The notes under the pieces were generated by a model. It was not told the DNA's origin and did not search any database. It was given only the letters and a program-made list of their open reading frames with translations. A stretch of 64,000 bases of DNA, from positions 16,847 to 80,846 of the forward strand of contig JAWQEG010004814.1 of assembly GCA_033782935.1 (NCBI GenBank). Reading direction: 5' to 3'. The DNA comes from Petrolisthes cinctipes (taxonomy: Eukaryota; Arthropoda; Malacostraca; Decapoda; Porcellanidae). Position 1 is the first letter of the stretch; every line of letters begins with the position of its first letter. Shown here piece by piece: positions 13,201-28,200 of the stretch. Both the position numbers and the translations under genes were made by a program.

Positions 13201-16200
13201 CATATCGAACACTATCATAACAACCCTCCTGCTGGTCTTTACCCAGCAAGTTATTTCTTACCCAATCGTCTAAGCTTGGATTCCTGTCTCTACACATTAA
13301 GATTATCACAATAATTTCTCCTAAGTAACATAGATAACTTATAGATGTACTAACCCACAATTACACGGCTACCTTTCCTTGTCTCCTGCCTACATATAGA
13401 ACAGTATGTATTCCCAAATTCTTTGTAGTTAGTAATGACAAGAAAATATGATATTTCAAAGTCCCTCACCAAAATTTATTACATGAACAAAAAAAAAGAG
13501 TTAATGGCATGTGAAATAAATGTAGTAATCAGCACTGTTCTTTTTAAAAAGTATCCACATATTATGTATCAACTAACTAAATTTGTTAAGTCATGGATAA
13601 AAGCACCGGCTAACATTCATCCTATTGCTTAATCCCAGATACTAAAGGCATCATGAGGATTCAACATCACACATGTATACTGATGAGTATTTGCAAGAGG
13701 AGAAACAATAGTACCCAGCCAACTGCTTAGTAAAAAGGATGAAAAGAACAGACATAAAAGGCCAGAAAAATAAAAAATTATATCCAAAATTATACAGGAC
13801 TGTATATCCACAATAAGAGACTTCCTAAAGAGGATATTAATGAATGACTACTATAATGAAATAAAGAGAGAAAAGGTTCCATAACCAAAGTGACACATAC
13901 CGTTGGTCTTGATGGCCCCCGGAGATTGAGAGTTGGTGACGGCCTTCTTGTTCAGTAGGGAGTTGAAGAAGTTGGCCAGGACCCCCTCGCTTGGTCCAGT
14001 CACCCCCGCCTTCCCGCTATCAATCTGTGGCACCAGGGAAGAATGGGTCCATAGCCAAGGTTAGTCAGTGATGCTGGTGGTGTAGAGAGGTAATAGCATA
14101 AATGGGGTAGAGAAAAATTTTGGTCAGAATATGGATATATAAATAGAAACAGTGGAAACCTGGTTTACAGAAAAAAAAGGTAAAAGGATGAATTTAGGGT
14201 AAATGTTGAAAATAGAAAAACAAGAAACAAGAGGACAATGGGTACTGAAAAATGAGAGAGAAGAGGAAAAGTAGGGTACAGAACAACGATGGGAAAGAAA
14301 TAAAAAAATGGGTACACCATAACAAATGATTGACATTGGTAAAAAACTGACAAAGAGGAAGAGAGGATAAAGGTTATAAAGGAAAGGATATAGTGTAACA
14401 GAAATAGAAAGGGAGCAAGAAAAACTAAAAGAGATTAGTAAGATGAGGTGCTGGTAAGAGAAAAAGATGTCAAGGGAAAGTGGCAATTAAATATAGAAAT
14501 GTGATAAGGAAAAGGCCACTCTTCATAATTGCTTAGTCTCAGGCTCTAAAAAAAAATACCAGAGTACAAATTCATGCTTATAAAGAACACAGCATGATCA
14601 GTGAGAGCTTACGAGGCACAAATGTCATTAACAAAGCAGAGGCCAGCAATTCCTCCAAACTATACTACAAAACAGACTTTATAAACTCAAATGGTCTGTC
14701 TCTGGGCACAGTTTGGAGGGGGTTCATACCCTCAAATCTGCCAACTTCATCTTGCCTCCTTAACAAGTGTGTGCTAAACACAGCAAATTGTGAAAGGCTA
14801 AATGCTACAGATGTCTGATAAGCTAGGTATTGCTGTGCTCAATAAAGCTTTGAAGATAAATATAGTTCCATGCTGAGGGTGTCTGGTGCCTTAAGTTCTG
14901 GTTTGACACACAGGCCATCTTCCAGGTCTCCAGCTTTCTTGTGGATGGTTCAACTTTCAGAAACATTTTAAATTTTTGGTAGAGTTGCCCTTAAAGTGGG
15001 ACCTTAATGATGTGAGCTGTCAACATCTATCATCAGCCAAAAATATATTACTAAATACAATATAGATCACTGTGGCTTCAACAACAATTTCTGCAAAGCA
15101 TATATTGTACTTCAGCCTCATTTGTCTTTAAATGGAAGTTATTACGGGTTTTTATTAAACTTAATATAACTCAACTACATATCAAGTGACTTTATAATAG
15201 AGGGGAGATTTATTACATAAATTTTCTGATAATCCACATACTACTCAATATCAAGTTAAGCTAGGTTATGTTGATATGTAAAAGTTTAAGTGAGTGTGTG
15301 GCAAATTCCTGTTGAGCAGCTAAGTAATATTAAAGAAGCTGGGATTCCCAAACTGTAAAGCAAAGTTTAAAATTTCTCATATAACTTAGTTGTGCTTCCT
15401 ACCTATTAACAGATGGCAGTAATAACTATATAAAAATATATTACCATAAATACAAAACATTACATCTGCATATAAACTTTAAAAATAAATTCTAACTACC
15501 TCAAAATATAAAAAAGGGGTGTAACTACACAAAGAGAACAGAAGCATTAGGGTAAACTATCAGAGAATCAGAGACAATACAACTGAAACACACCTTTATC
15601 TTTAGAAATCAAATCCTCAGTAGCCTGAAGCTATATGCCTTATGAACTCTTGAATATGACATCACAAGTTCATCATCATGACACCCAATATTGTGGGTAA
15701 TAATAAACAGCTGAGCAAACTGTTTTACAACTCCTGCAGTCAGGGAAATTTCCCAATAATAATAATAATATTAATTCAATCACATTGTGTTATCAACAGT
15801 ACAATAAAAAGAACTTCTCTAAGCAAAGTCTAAACTTTAGTTTCTGTGAAAAGAGAAGGACTTTTTCTCCTGGTTTTATTATACCAGTGTTGAGACTAGC
15901 AGCCTACCATTAAATAATCTACTATAGATAAGGAAGGCCCACATTGGTCCCATACAAACCTAATAAGAATCTAAAATACATTAGAGGTGTTTCTGTGTGC
16001 ATGTAACATGCCTGGCATAGAATCAGCCTTAACTCTTAAACCATGGGTGTCATAAATTGCCAACACCACCACCTAGTGTGGGTGACAGCAGGTGTCAGCA
16101 TTTGTCGACAGACACATTTTCAAATATGTGCGCCCCAACATAGTTGATTAGGCTAACAACAGAGGGGGTATGGGCCTAGGAGGGTCCCATGAGACACACC

Positions 16201-19200
16201 AGCCTTGTCCAGCCAGTGTAGGAATAGCTCTCACCATGTGAGTATGGATTTTAGAGCTCTGCTTGTGAGCTAATTACCATATATGTACGTAGAAACAACA
16301 GTGACATTATATTTCATATTGTTGTGTTGAAAAATGTGCTTCTGACACGTTTTATGACAAAATCAGAGCGTGAAAACATACTGATAATTGTCAGGAGTGA
16401 AAAAGTGAATTTTAAGTTGTGGCTATTCTGATCTGGCTATCCCTCCTACAGATGTCCATTTAATCTTCAGAAGTACATCCGGAGACAGCTAAAGGTTTGC
16501 ACTTCAATATCATGTATCATTTATTTGTGTAGGTCTAGTGGTTTACGAGCTATTAGACGCCAAATGTTTGTTTACGTTTTGCAAAAATATGCCCGCTGTA
16601 CAGAGTTGACGGGCTCAAATGTGCCCGCAGTTAGCAGGTTAAACCTACAACAGCAAACCCAAATCAAGGTTCAGTGACTTCCAATGGGTTTCAGTTATAT
16701 CTAAGCATAAGGTAAAAGACCACTGAAGTGGGTTTAAGAACACTTAAGTTTGTTCTAGTGAAAAAGAGTATAGTCTAGTGATCCCAAGTAGGTCCTTGAG
16801 GGTTAAAGTAAAAAATGTGTGGGCTAGTAAACTTGTACAGGCTAAAGCAGGTTCATGGGGTACATTCTAATGAGGCTATGTACTAATCATTCCACCTGAT
16901 ACGTCAGGAAAAGCTCGTCACAATACAGAAAGCAAAATTACAAGAGTGGGTTCATAAAGGGTAGAGAAAGTTCTAGTACTGGGAAGTCTTCCGAGGGCAA
17001 GAGTAGTACAAAGTGGAAGTAAGGAGAGAAACTAAAGTAATCTTATATACAATAATACTACAATACTTTTAATGGTACTGGTTAAAATTCAAAAAGACCA
17101 AGATGAACTATAATAAGAACGCAACTCCATAGTTATAGAGATAGTGAGATATTACCATAATTCTTTTCAGTTAACCTGAATGAAAACTACTAAGCTAAGA
17201 AGGAATACTGTAAGTTAGAAAACAACTACAAATTCTTAGAAACTAGTTCAAGGTTGGGCTGGACTATCTATTGTATACAATAATATGACTTGTAATCCCC
17301 ACCCATCTATTAGCCAATCATGTAGAAGAGGAATGGGGCTTATGAGCCAGGCTAGCAGAGGGATGGGGATTATTGGCTAAGTTAGCTACAGGGACAGGGC
17401 TAATAAATCACATTCACTACATGGACAGGACTTAGGGGCCAAGTTGTCTAAACAAGCAAGACTTTTAATGTCAGATTTGTGACAGGGGCAAGGATTCTGT
17501 AGAATGTTTGCTACAGGGGTGGGCTCACAGCTTTAGTTATTGTGCCAACACTATACTGTAAAACAATGACTGAAATCTATACGGCAGCCTTCGACTAATC
17601 CAATCCCCATGAAGTTCAACAACCAAAACTTCCTCCTGTAACAAAATTTTAAATATTCATGGCAACTGGATATCTTAAAAAGGTGCCAATACCCTTACAT
17701 CTTCAACAATTTTCCATTGCAAATCATGTCTTACATAAAACAGGAACCCAATCATACATGCATGATGCACTCATAAACTACATGAGAATAACATAATAGT
17801 CCAGTTAAGGGGTGAGGAAAGTTCTAGTAGAATGTTATAATTTCTTACAGCCATGACTCAGCCAGCTAAGTAACATAGTGTACACTCTATATGGGATATT
17901 TATGGGTAATAACTAGAAAACCTGATTAAGAATGAACACCAGGATAACTGAGATAAGAACCCATACTAGGCCAAGCACTGTTAACACTTCAGAGCCTTGC
18001 AGCCTTACATCATATGGAATTGCAGTTGGCTAAGGGTGTAAGATGTCAGCAAACTGGTGTCTACCAATTCCTACAAACTGCATCAATATGACAAAAGCAA
18101 ACCACTCATATTCTGACCATGTGAGTTCTTAATACAGTTGGAGGAAGCAGTAGCCTTCATTTAACTTAGAATATCTATCTACCCATATTAAGTCCTTCAA
18201 AAGGATACTCAATGCTGGAACATGATATAGACACCATCACAGGACTTGTTTTGATACCTTCAGACACATGACAGTCCCAGGGAAGTACACCATGCTAAGA
18301 GGATTATGACTCAAGCTATTCCTTTAAAACTCCATTAAACTGATCATATACTTTTTATCTGATCATCATCAGAGGTTGAGTTTAAATAATTTAGAAGGCT
18401 ACTGATTCCTCCAACTAATGGCATGTGAAACAGATTCTTTATTAGTATCACTGAGGTTATGTTTCCAGGCAGAGTTGGCAGGAATCAGTAGCCCCCTGAT
18501 TCAATAAGAGATTTCCCCCCTACTCTGGCTCCAGTTCAAAACCAGTACCTGCAGTTGGGCCACAATGCTTACAATGTTGGCTTGGTATGCTCTTTTCCCA
18601 ATTTATCAGTGGTGTTGCCATTCAACAAGTATATTAACATTAATATACTGCATTTCTAACATTAAAAAGGATACTTCAACATTGAGATTCCTTAACTAAG
18701 AATCTAAGACGACAGACTAAACACAACCGAAGCCAGTCACCTATCATGGCCACCATCTAGCAAACCTATAGAGTTAATTAAGGTTGAAGTATCACTAAAC
18801 ACTAACAAGAATGTCATGAATATTTAAAAAAGTAAAAATTAGCCATCAGAGCAAAAACACAATAATAAAACTGTAGATATAACAAAAGTACAGTACAGTG
18901 AAGCTGATGAGAACAGATATTCCCCATTTTGCTTAACACTTGGGAAACAATGAGAGGTACAGTTTTGCATCTTTCAGAGCCGGAGTAAACTGCATCCCAA
19001 CAGAGAAATGCCTATGTTGTGACACAGCCAGTATTCAAACCAAATACTACAGTGTAACTGGTCGAGACAATGTGGCAAAGAGGTCTCACCGATGTTTCCA
19101 AGGTATCAGAAAAAAAATAATGAAATAAATTAATGATGTTACTATTATCATTCAAACAAATCTAATATAATAATCACTCACATTTACAGCTTAGATCTTT

Positions 19201-22200
19201 AGCTTAGGCACCTTTGAGCTTGTGAATCAGCACCAATTTTTCCAAACAACTTCCATGTTGTAAAGTGTTACTGAGAGAGACTGCAAAGATTATTTCAAAA
19301 TCAACTAAGCAACTGCATACAGTTAACCCTTATTATACACTTAGCTGATGGATTTGAAATATACAGTAAATTGTGAAATCAAACTGTGTATAAACTATTT
19401 CTGAAAAAAAGAAAATTAGAAGACCAAAGGAACATTTGATAATAGAAAAAAACATGTCAGCCTATTGGAAAATAACACATTTTAGAGCAATCAGTAAATG
19501 AAATGCCACCCTGTGTATATTGAGGGAGGTGTATGAAAAGGGCATGCATAAGTGAAACCATGTACAGTATACGGAAGCTGCGTATAATAAGGGTTTTCTA
19601 TACATGCCAGATTACTTACGACTATGCTAGTACTGGTATATATTACCGATTCACAACATAGCCATTCATATAAATTTTTTCGTGTTCTCCAATGTTATCT
19701 CTGTTACTTCAACTACCTCCATTCTTGGTTGTAGTTAATGCAAGAGATGCATTTCACTTTAATATTTGCCTCCCTAGTGTAGCATTAAACAACATGGGAT
19801 AGATACCTGCCTCCTCAGCCATATAGTAAGTGTCTATCAAAGGCAATACTCACACCCGGTACACCCACAATTAGTCTGTTTTTATGCAGCTAGAAGAAAA
19901 TGTCCACAGCCAATATCATAATATAATATGACCATGACTGTGTTGTACAGGGATGTGGCAAACCCATCATTCATCACAGTTAGTGACCCTGGGCCTGCAG
20001 CCTCTCTTTGTGATACTAATAGCCTCTCCTGGGAGGTTTGTGTAAATTACCAGCAGTGCAGTCAGCTGCTGACCCCCGAGTAAAAGAATCATTGCTAAAT
20101 AACTAGAGGATTTATTAAATGGAAGAATTTTACAGAAGCAGGAGCTCCTTGGAGTACATATCATTACTATAGATGGCTTGATAGTGCCACTCAGGGGTTA
20201 TGTCCCACATCAGCAAATCAGATTCAAGGTAATGACATCAAATGTGGACATTCAACATCAGCTACAGTACAAAAGACCAGGGAATACGGCTGTGAGCAAT
20301 AACCCTCGTATACACCCACCACCACCAAACTTGACAATGCAGGGAAAGGTGAACGTAATGCAGTTAGGTGAAGCCGAGCTGAGCCACACAGCAGAACAAA
20401 AAAACTGTAGCACACTTACAGAGGATGGCCTCCATATCTTAAAAGCAGGAGTAAAAAATATATGATCTATATATATGACCTTTCATGGGAGATAAAAAAA
20501 AAATGATCTCAACCTGTACTCAAGAACAGATTATAATGTTTCTCATAAGACACATATATCAAACAGCCCTTGGCCTCAGAAAACATGTGTGGCAACTACA
20601 GCCTCTTAGATTTTTATATCATAATTTCAAAAAAGTTGACAACAGGTTCAAAGATTATAAAATTATGAACACTATTGAAAAGGTTCTCTTAATGAGAATA
20701 TTTCACTAAAGCATTTAAAGTTAGTGTGCCTTAGTCATAAAATACAGTAGATAATTATTATCAATAAATGCAAATCAAATTATACTTATTATTTACAAAC
20801 TCTTGAGCTTGCATATCATAATTTGAAAATCTACAATAAACTTTGAACAATATATTTCCATCAGTCAACTACAGGTTTTTACACTTTAGTTTCAATGCTG
20901 CTAAATTTTGGCTCAATTCTAATCCAATTAAAGCAGTTCCTAACAGCTTCTACTAAGAGAAAAGAGAAGGACAATTATATACATGACAAGACTAATTTGT
21001 GGCTTTTACAACTGGGGAAAAAATTTATAATCCATCAAAATTATCAGTGATGAAAAAGAATACACTGCACAGATATGAATAAAAACAATTTGAGACTTGC
21101 CAAAATATTCAAAATAGTTCAGTTCAGAGAGGCAGGATGATTAGAGAAATGTAAACTATTAATTTCTCCAACATTTGCCAACTAACACTACCTGAACCTG
21201 ACACAATATGCTTGTGGCACTGAGTGGAGGAATTAGCAGCATGCATTTTCCTATCGTCATCATACTCCTTCAAGCCTCTACTAATCCACACCAAAATAAA
21301 TTCTGTACTCAAAAGCCTTTGTTATTTCAGTAAACCCACTTACAAGTACACAAATTCTCTACAGTCTCACATCACCATCAATATTCCTTTGCTACCTGAA
21401 GTGGGAAAATTTAGTAAAGAGAAAGAAGACAAAGCAAAAAATCCAATGGAAATATTCTTTTCATGAAATATACAAGAAACTACTAAAAATTTACATCTAC
21501 AATACACACCCAGAAACTAAGATATATCTATATTATCTGTGAGAGTTCTGTTTAGGGAAAGTTTTCTAGCATGTGATTTCATTTTTTTAACATGTCAGAG
21601 CATATTTCAGGTACTGACAATTAGGCTACTTACAAACCATTTAATTTAAAGATTTGCCAACTCCTATATTATCAGCAAATTTAAAAAATACAAAATAATT
21701 TCCAAAGATTCAATACTTTTCAGAATCCTCTATATTAATCCTTCAATTTTCTTATTGCTGAACTCTATCTCTGATAATGATACTGTATACAGCTGCAACA
21801 TTGGGGAAGCTAACCAAACCCAAAGCGGTAGGCCCGGCAGGCAGCAGGTATAGAAAAAACATATAAAACTTACTTTCTTCGGAGAGCCAATTTGATTAGG
21901 GGGTACACCGGTAGAGACCCGGCGCTCATTGGTCTTCTGTACAGCTGGGGACTGCCTAAGAGGGGACTCCTGGCGGCCCTGGGGTGCATGAGGGGACCCA
22001 GTGCTCCCCGCCTGCAACTGGACCAGATGCCGCGCCAAGAAGGCTTGTTCATCCTCTGCTCCCACCTCAGCCTCCCGCGCTACCATCTGTAAAGTTTTGG
22101 TCATCAGGCATCCCCACCCAGGACAACACTACTGTACATAATTCATACAACAAACTTGTAAACATTTATACAAACTACCTACATTTTTTCACAAGTTGTT

Positions 22201-25200
22201 ATACATTATGTTATTCCCATTATACTGGGGTTGGATGTGCAATTGCTTTCTTCCCCTGCTCCCTGTTCATCACCAAATCCTATACTATACCCAAAGTTTC
22301 CATGTCTTATTCTAACACAGCTCCTCCAAGTTCTCTTACATCTCTCTACATCCCTCCACTTCCATATCCTCCACCATTTTCACAAGTCATATCTCTCCTC
22401 CATTTCACATGGCCAAACCATCTGAGGCTCCTCTACTTCACATCGCTCAGCTCCTGATTGTTCACCAAAGATGTAAAAACTTGCATGCATTAGAACAATC
22501 TATCTATCTATCTATAGCTCTGACGCCTCGTTCCTTCTGGGAACTCCCCCGCAGGGGGTGGCCACGAGAGTAGAGTTTCTAGTATTCCCTGGTCCAACAC
22601 TCCCTCCCTACTTGGTCAAACTCTCTTCCGCACCTCATGTTACTCTCCTTTACGTACTCTTCCACTCTGTTCTCCCATCTGACCGGTGGTCTGCCTCTCT
22701 CACCACGTCCCACAACTTCACTTCCTTACACCACCTTTGCAAACTCCGTCTTAAATTCTCTTCACATGTACAATCCATCTCAATGTAATACGTTTTACTC
22801 TCTCAACCACTCCATACTCAAACCAACTGCCTTCTCACTCATACCACATCTCTCATACAAACTCTCATTACTTTCTCCACCCCACCTGGTAAGGACACAT
22901 GCTCCTCTTAAGTAACTCATTTCCTCTGCACCTATTCTAAACTGGTGAGCCCTACTCCATGTCCATGTCTCTGACGCATATGTCAGTGTTGGCAGCATTA
23001 AGGTGTGGTCACACGAGTGGATAATTACCGGTGATTTTGCTGCCGCTCCAAGTTCCTGTGATTTTTGGTCACACGATGTAGCCGTGTTTTGCAGCGTATT
23101 TCGGCTGTGCTCTTTATTCGGCAATGGGACGAGTCGAATCAAACCAAAACAAAGAGTCGATGAAATCTTGAAAAGCGTGAAATACGCTTTCACGTTCATC
23201 AACAAAGCAAAGCATCAGCAGACCGTCATAGTACAGAGTCTACATAGACATCCAGCATTGTTAATCATGTGAGACGACCAACTTGCAACTCTTGTAATGT
23301 TATTGTATAGAGGCTCTGCAGGATCCCACAAATACCTATTTTCTCTCACAAACTCAAGCAGAGAAGCTTCAGAGATCTGACTCCATGGCATATTATCAAT
23401 ATTTGCCATAGTGAAATAAGCGCAGGAAGGTTGTGTGGTCATGCCTGGTCTCTAGAGTGTTTACACACTGTGTTCTTAGAGAAAGAAAGGAAGAGAGAGA
23501 AAAAAAAGAAATTTTTTTGTACCATAAACTAATGTAAATTAGTATTTGGATTGTTTACCATGGATTACTCTAGCTATTGCTGAAGAACTGTCTTGATTTC
23601 GGTACTATCATTGTGCCTCACCCATATAATCAAATTTTTTAATTTCATCAGCATTTGTAATATTTTAAAAATAGTAATAGGCTTAATAATATCTCAGATG
23701 GATCAACAGTCTAGCCCCAGTGTTCTCAAAATTAGCAATTAATGACCAGCAGGCTTGTGTCACCGAAAACTTGGGAATTGTTGCCGAGATTCAACAGAGT
23801 TGATGCTGGCGGTGATTTGTTGCCGATATTTTCGCTCATGTGACAAGGCCTTTATACTATTTCATATTCCCCTTCTCACTTCCATGCTCACACTTCTATC
23901 TTTCATAATTCTACCCAGTGATCCTATGACCTGTCTATCCCTCACTGCTCTCTCCCTAATTTCTCCGTCCATATAGCCATGTTTACACAGAACTGTTCCC
24001 AAGTACGTACACTCCCTCACCTCCTCCATCTCACCCCCTAAAGTTATCTCATACTCAGTCCCAGTTGTCACTCCCACTCTATAGGGAGTCAATCACTTCA
24101 GTTTCTGCCCTCTCAATTACCATAACCTTACTTTTACCAACATTCATCTTCGTTTACACACGAACTGAAACTCATCATCAACTCCCTTCCACTCTCAGCC
24201 ATCAACATAGTATCATCAGCAAATAAACTCGCCACCAAGGACCAATTTACTCCATTCAGCCTCAGCTTGGCTCCCAGGCCATCTACTTTGGCCCTCATCT
24301 CCCTCATAGAACAAATTTTTCTCAAGGAGAGAAGTATCAGTGAGAATGACTGACAGGTCTTTAAAGAGAATGGCGAGTCTAACCTTTCGTGCTACAGGTG
24401 GCTTGACTATCACATCGGTGTAATAGTCATCAGGACTCATGGTGTGCATGTTTTCATACAGGATGGCAATCTTCTTGTCGTTGTCCCAACCCGCTGGACT
24501 GTAAAGTAAATCAAGTCAATAGAGTTCCCAATGCTGCAGTATTTGCTGGATGTATGGAATGTATTGCATGTGGAACTACCAACAATATTAGTAAAATAAA
24601 GTAAATAGTTTTGTACAATCTAAAAACCCTGTAACCAAAGAAAAAGTTCAATTCAGTTTTGATAATCAAACTTGTAAAAGCTGGGAAACAACCAGAAAAC
24701 TTATAAACTTACATAAAGACTGCATCTTTTTCAACCACTAAAGCTGGAGTTTTGAAGGGAAAGTTGTAGATTCTATGGACTAGATACTTGTACAATAAGT
24801 CGCAGTTTTTGTCTTCCTTTACAGAGGTGTAAAAGAGCGCTGCACCATACTGTAGGCAGAACTTTCGTATCGACTGCTGGATAAAGTCGAAGTGTTCTTC
24901 CTTATAATCAAAGTCCTTTTCTAACGTAGACATATAATCCGTCTGGAAAGAAATTCATACCTGTCATTCATGATCTCAATATTCAGTTACTTAGGGTCTA
25001 CAATTGTGGACTATGTATGTAAGAGTAAAATGTGTAAATAGACTAACGTATATCAAATAACAAAATGTGCACTGCAGAACAAGTGACACAGAAGGGACAA
25101 GGAAGAACTTTGTTCATAATTATGTAAACAAAGTATGTGGCTAGTAAAGAGTATATATATCTCTAAAATAAAAGGAATATACCAAGAAACAGCCCCACAG

Positions 25201-28200
25201 ACAAACTAAGAGAAATTGCAGTTTACCTTAGTAACAACGACAATAACATGAAGACCCAGGTTCCTGGTGAGCACATTTTCTGGGAGTGGCATTACTGGTT
25301 CATCATCCCCGCCTTCGAGGTTGCGAGATGACCGCTTCATGGGAGACCCCGCCTCAAGTTCATCTCCTGGTTCTATGTAGTCCTGCCACCACCGAGTCAC
25401 TGCCACACATCAAACATGGGGTCAATTATTAGCCCTTAATTACCAGTACCATGGGTTTTTTGTATTCTACTACTATAAATATTGCACATACAAAAATAAC
25501 TTGCTGGAGGTAGAGTTATTTTGCAAACTCATTCTACACAATTCAAAACAAAACACTAATGGCCCACTTACTGCAGGGGAATTTTACACAATATTCTTAC
25601 CCCGTTTCAGCTGCACCAAGTGAGTAAATCAATAACCAACGCAGCCAGCCAGACGGCACAATGACTCACTTCTGTCCTGCTGGTCCTTGAATTTATCTGG
25701 GTCGAGGGTTAGTTTGTCAATGTGGTCCTGGAGCGTGGAAGCCCAGGTGTGGAGCTGGTCCATGATGCCCCAAGGTGTGGTCATGGAGACAGTGAGTAGA
25801 ACCAAGGTGTGCTCCAGGTTGTCTCCATCCACTGCATACTCCAGCAGCTCCCCGTGTACAGGTTCTCCGTCCAGCACCCACACGCTAAGCCGCGTGTGGT
25901 CTGGCAAGAAATTCAACACTTATCCACTGAACTACAAAATGTTATTTTTGTGAACAAATATACCATGAGTTAATCCACGGTGTTAATACGAAATTAATGG
26001 TGGTGTACATTTATCACAAAAGTCTTTATTATCATATTCAAGTACCATGATTACACCTCATTTCATAATATCCCCTTTCCAATTTCTCAATTCACCTATA
26101 CATATTATGTAGAACCAGAGCCAAAATAAAGACTATTAAAACTTAGGCTCCCATTAGTTCTTTCAACCCCCTCTAACTTGTTTGTCATAATTACCGAAAT
26201 ATAATACAGAACAGAAATCCTCTGGCAAAGCAAACTTAGAGCTATAACCTCAGGTTCTCTAGTCAATCCATTCCCTTCTAAATGCCTGAACACTTTAGCA
26301 TTAACAATCAAAATTATCCATCTTTCTTTCTACATGAGCTTAACATTTGAAATTTCCAGTCTTCAAACCTTTCAGCACACCTTAGGGATCTAACAGTATC
26401 ATCCTAGATTGAAATGTCAGGGGTTTTATAGTATTTCTTTCCCAACATGACCTATTTACAGCACTGTACTGCACATCATATAGTGATGTTTCAGTAGCAG
26501 TTGTTAATGTCAATCTAATCTCCTTATCTGATTCGTAGAATATGACCAGCAACTCTTGGACAATAGGTATTTTCTTTTTCCAAGATTATACATTCCCCAT
26601 CTCTTGAAAAATGGAAACTTGGGTAACATTGATGAAGCTTTTGATAGAAATTGTTTAGTTGGCAAATTTTAAAGCTTTATTATAATTTTAAATTTAATCA
26701 AAATAAACTGAATCTCTTTTAATGAATGTCTATCACACTTCCAGTAGCCATTGTGTGATATCTGAGTGGCAACTAAATGGGATCATGAAACTATGTTTCT
26801 AACTGGCAACTAACAGGGCAGCAAGTCATCAGCCACTACCTTATTGGGTGGAAATTAGTCAGGTGTAGCGTGCAAATGATGGTAGCTGAACATCTGTGAC
26901 TATAATACCTATAACCACACCAATTGCTTATGGCATACCGGTATTCTCCCATCCACCATATTGAGATCCAAGCTGGTGACATATAAATACACAGCCATAT
27001 TTTGAGAATAACAAAACAGACTATTAATCCTCTGAGTCATACATGTATATAAGTAAAAACAAGAAAAATAAAAGAATTCCTTAAGGGCATTTCCTTTGTT
27101 GCACAAGACAGGATAGTATAGTACAAATCAGATCACCAATAAACATTGTCTGAGATCTAAATTAATGTAATATTTGACATTTAAACAGTATAAGTTTTTT
27201 ATCAACCCATGTACAGTCACGGTCAAAAGTCCTGCAACGGCCAAATGAAAGTGAGCCATGAAAATGAATCTTAAGAACCAATTTTACATACCAGTAGCTG
27301 TGGTGTCGCACCATTTTTCGAATCCCATTAATTCGAAGGCGTTGCATGACTATTGGTCTTGACTACATGATGTAGATACACCACTGACAGTTCTTATGAA
27401 TACCCCTCATGGTGAAAAGTTAATCAAGATTAGGGTGAAGTTAAACTACACAAGATGATATACTCACCATCTCTGTACTCGTCCCTGACATCAATATACG
27501 CATACTCCAGCCCAGACCCTTTCTTGGGGTCTTCATTACCCTGAAGTTTGGCAATCAGTGTTGTTTTCCCAGATTCGTTGTCACCTGCAACACATCAATG
27601 TAGTAGAACTGTTTAATGCAGCCTCTTCAAGTTTAATAAAAAGACATGAACTATAATACTGTAAGACATTAGTCGTATGCAGCACGGTAATAATTATTAA
27701 GTGAAATACATTTTCTTTTATATATTGAGAGAGGTGAAACAGGGATGAAATTTACCTACTGTCTTTACCAATGAAATGAGAGAAAGAATTCAATAGCAAT
27801 GGATACAGAGAGCTTTGCCTGCTATTTTTTTCCTGCATGTCTCAATATAAAGACATTGGAGAGTGAGGTAATCATATCTTGTAGCCAGACAAACCAAACT
27901 AAACCTAATCTGGCATATCCTTGACCATGACTACCTTAGAGACAAGCCCATAACTACAACATACAGTATACTATATGGAAATATGAGGAAACCATACATT
28001 CACACAAGATTAACGTACATAATAGATAAAAAGTGTATGAGAAATCCTGTAAGATGCCACGATCAAAACAAGGTACAGTAGCTCCAAAGCAGTCTTTTCT
28101 TCAATATTAGCCCACAGATTGGTTGCATAGAGAGCCAAATGTACTATTGGCCACAAGAATTCGTACACTCACTGTTGTCTTCAAGGGTATACAACATAAT

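Larger units (their letters stand above)
14025..21873 (-). other. Dlic intron 8, 7.8 kb
   Basis: The largest intron of the gene, with donor GTAAGT and acceptor CACAG. It carries a fold-back MITE fragment near 14617-14740, a piggyBac-like MITE (16029-16642), fold-back MITEs (18031-18195 and 18373-18523) and a pogo-like MITE (19318-19600). The remainder is AT-rich with no exon that I can support. Confidence 0.85.
22499..24350 (-). mobile_element. LINE (RTE-like) reverse transcriptase remnant, 5'-truncated
   Basis: Minus-strand fragments follow each other in the order of a LINE ORF2: FADDTML (RT catalytic motif, about 24205), [16 protein letters not shown] and [20 protein letters not shown] (24010-23900), then after an 851-bp insertion [13 protein letters not shown] and [10 protein letters not shown], then RWFGHV near 22430. 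The 3' end at 22499-22515 is an ATAG-type tail preceded by the GGCCACCCCCTGCGGGGG hairpin. Several frameshifts and stops make it dead. It sits in Dlic intron 7 in the gene's orientation. Clade assignment is from motif wording and remains inference. Confidence 0.8.

Noticed and set aside
14124..14486. 120-codon Phe/Ser/Leu-rich minus-strand frame
   Set aside because: Composition follows a purine-rich plus strand inside Dlic intron 8; no family resemblance.
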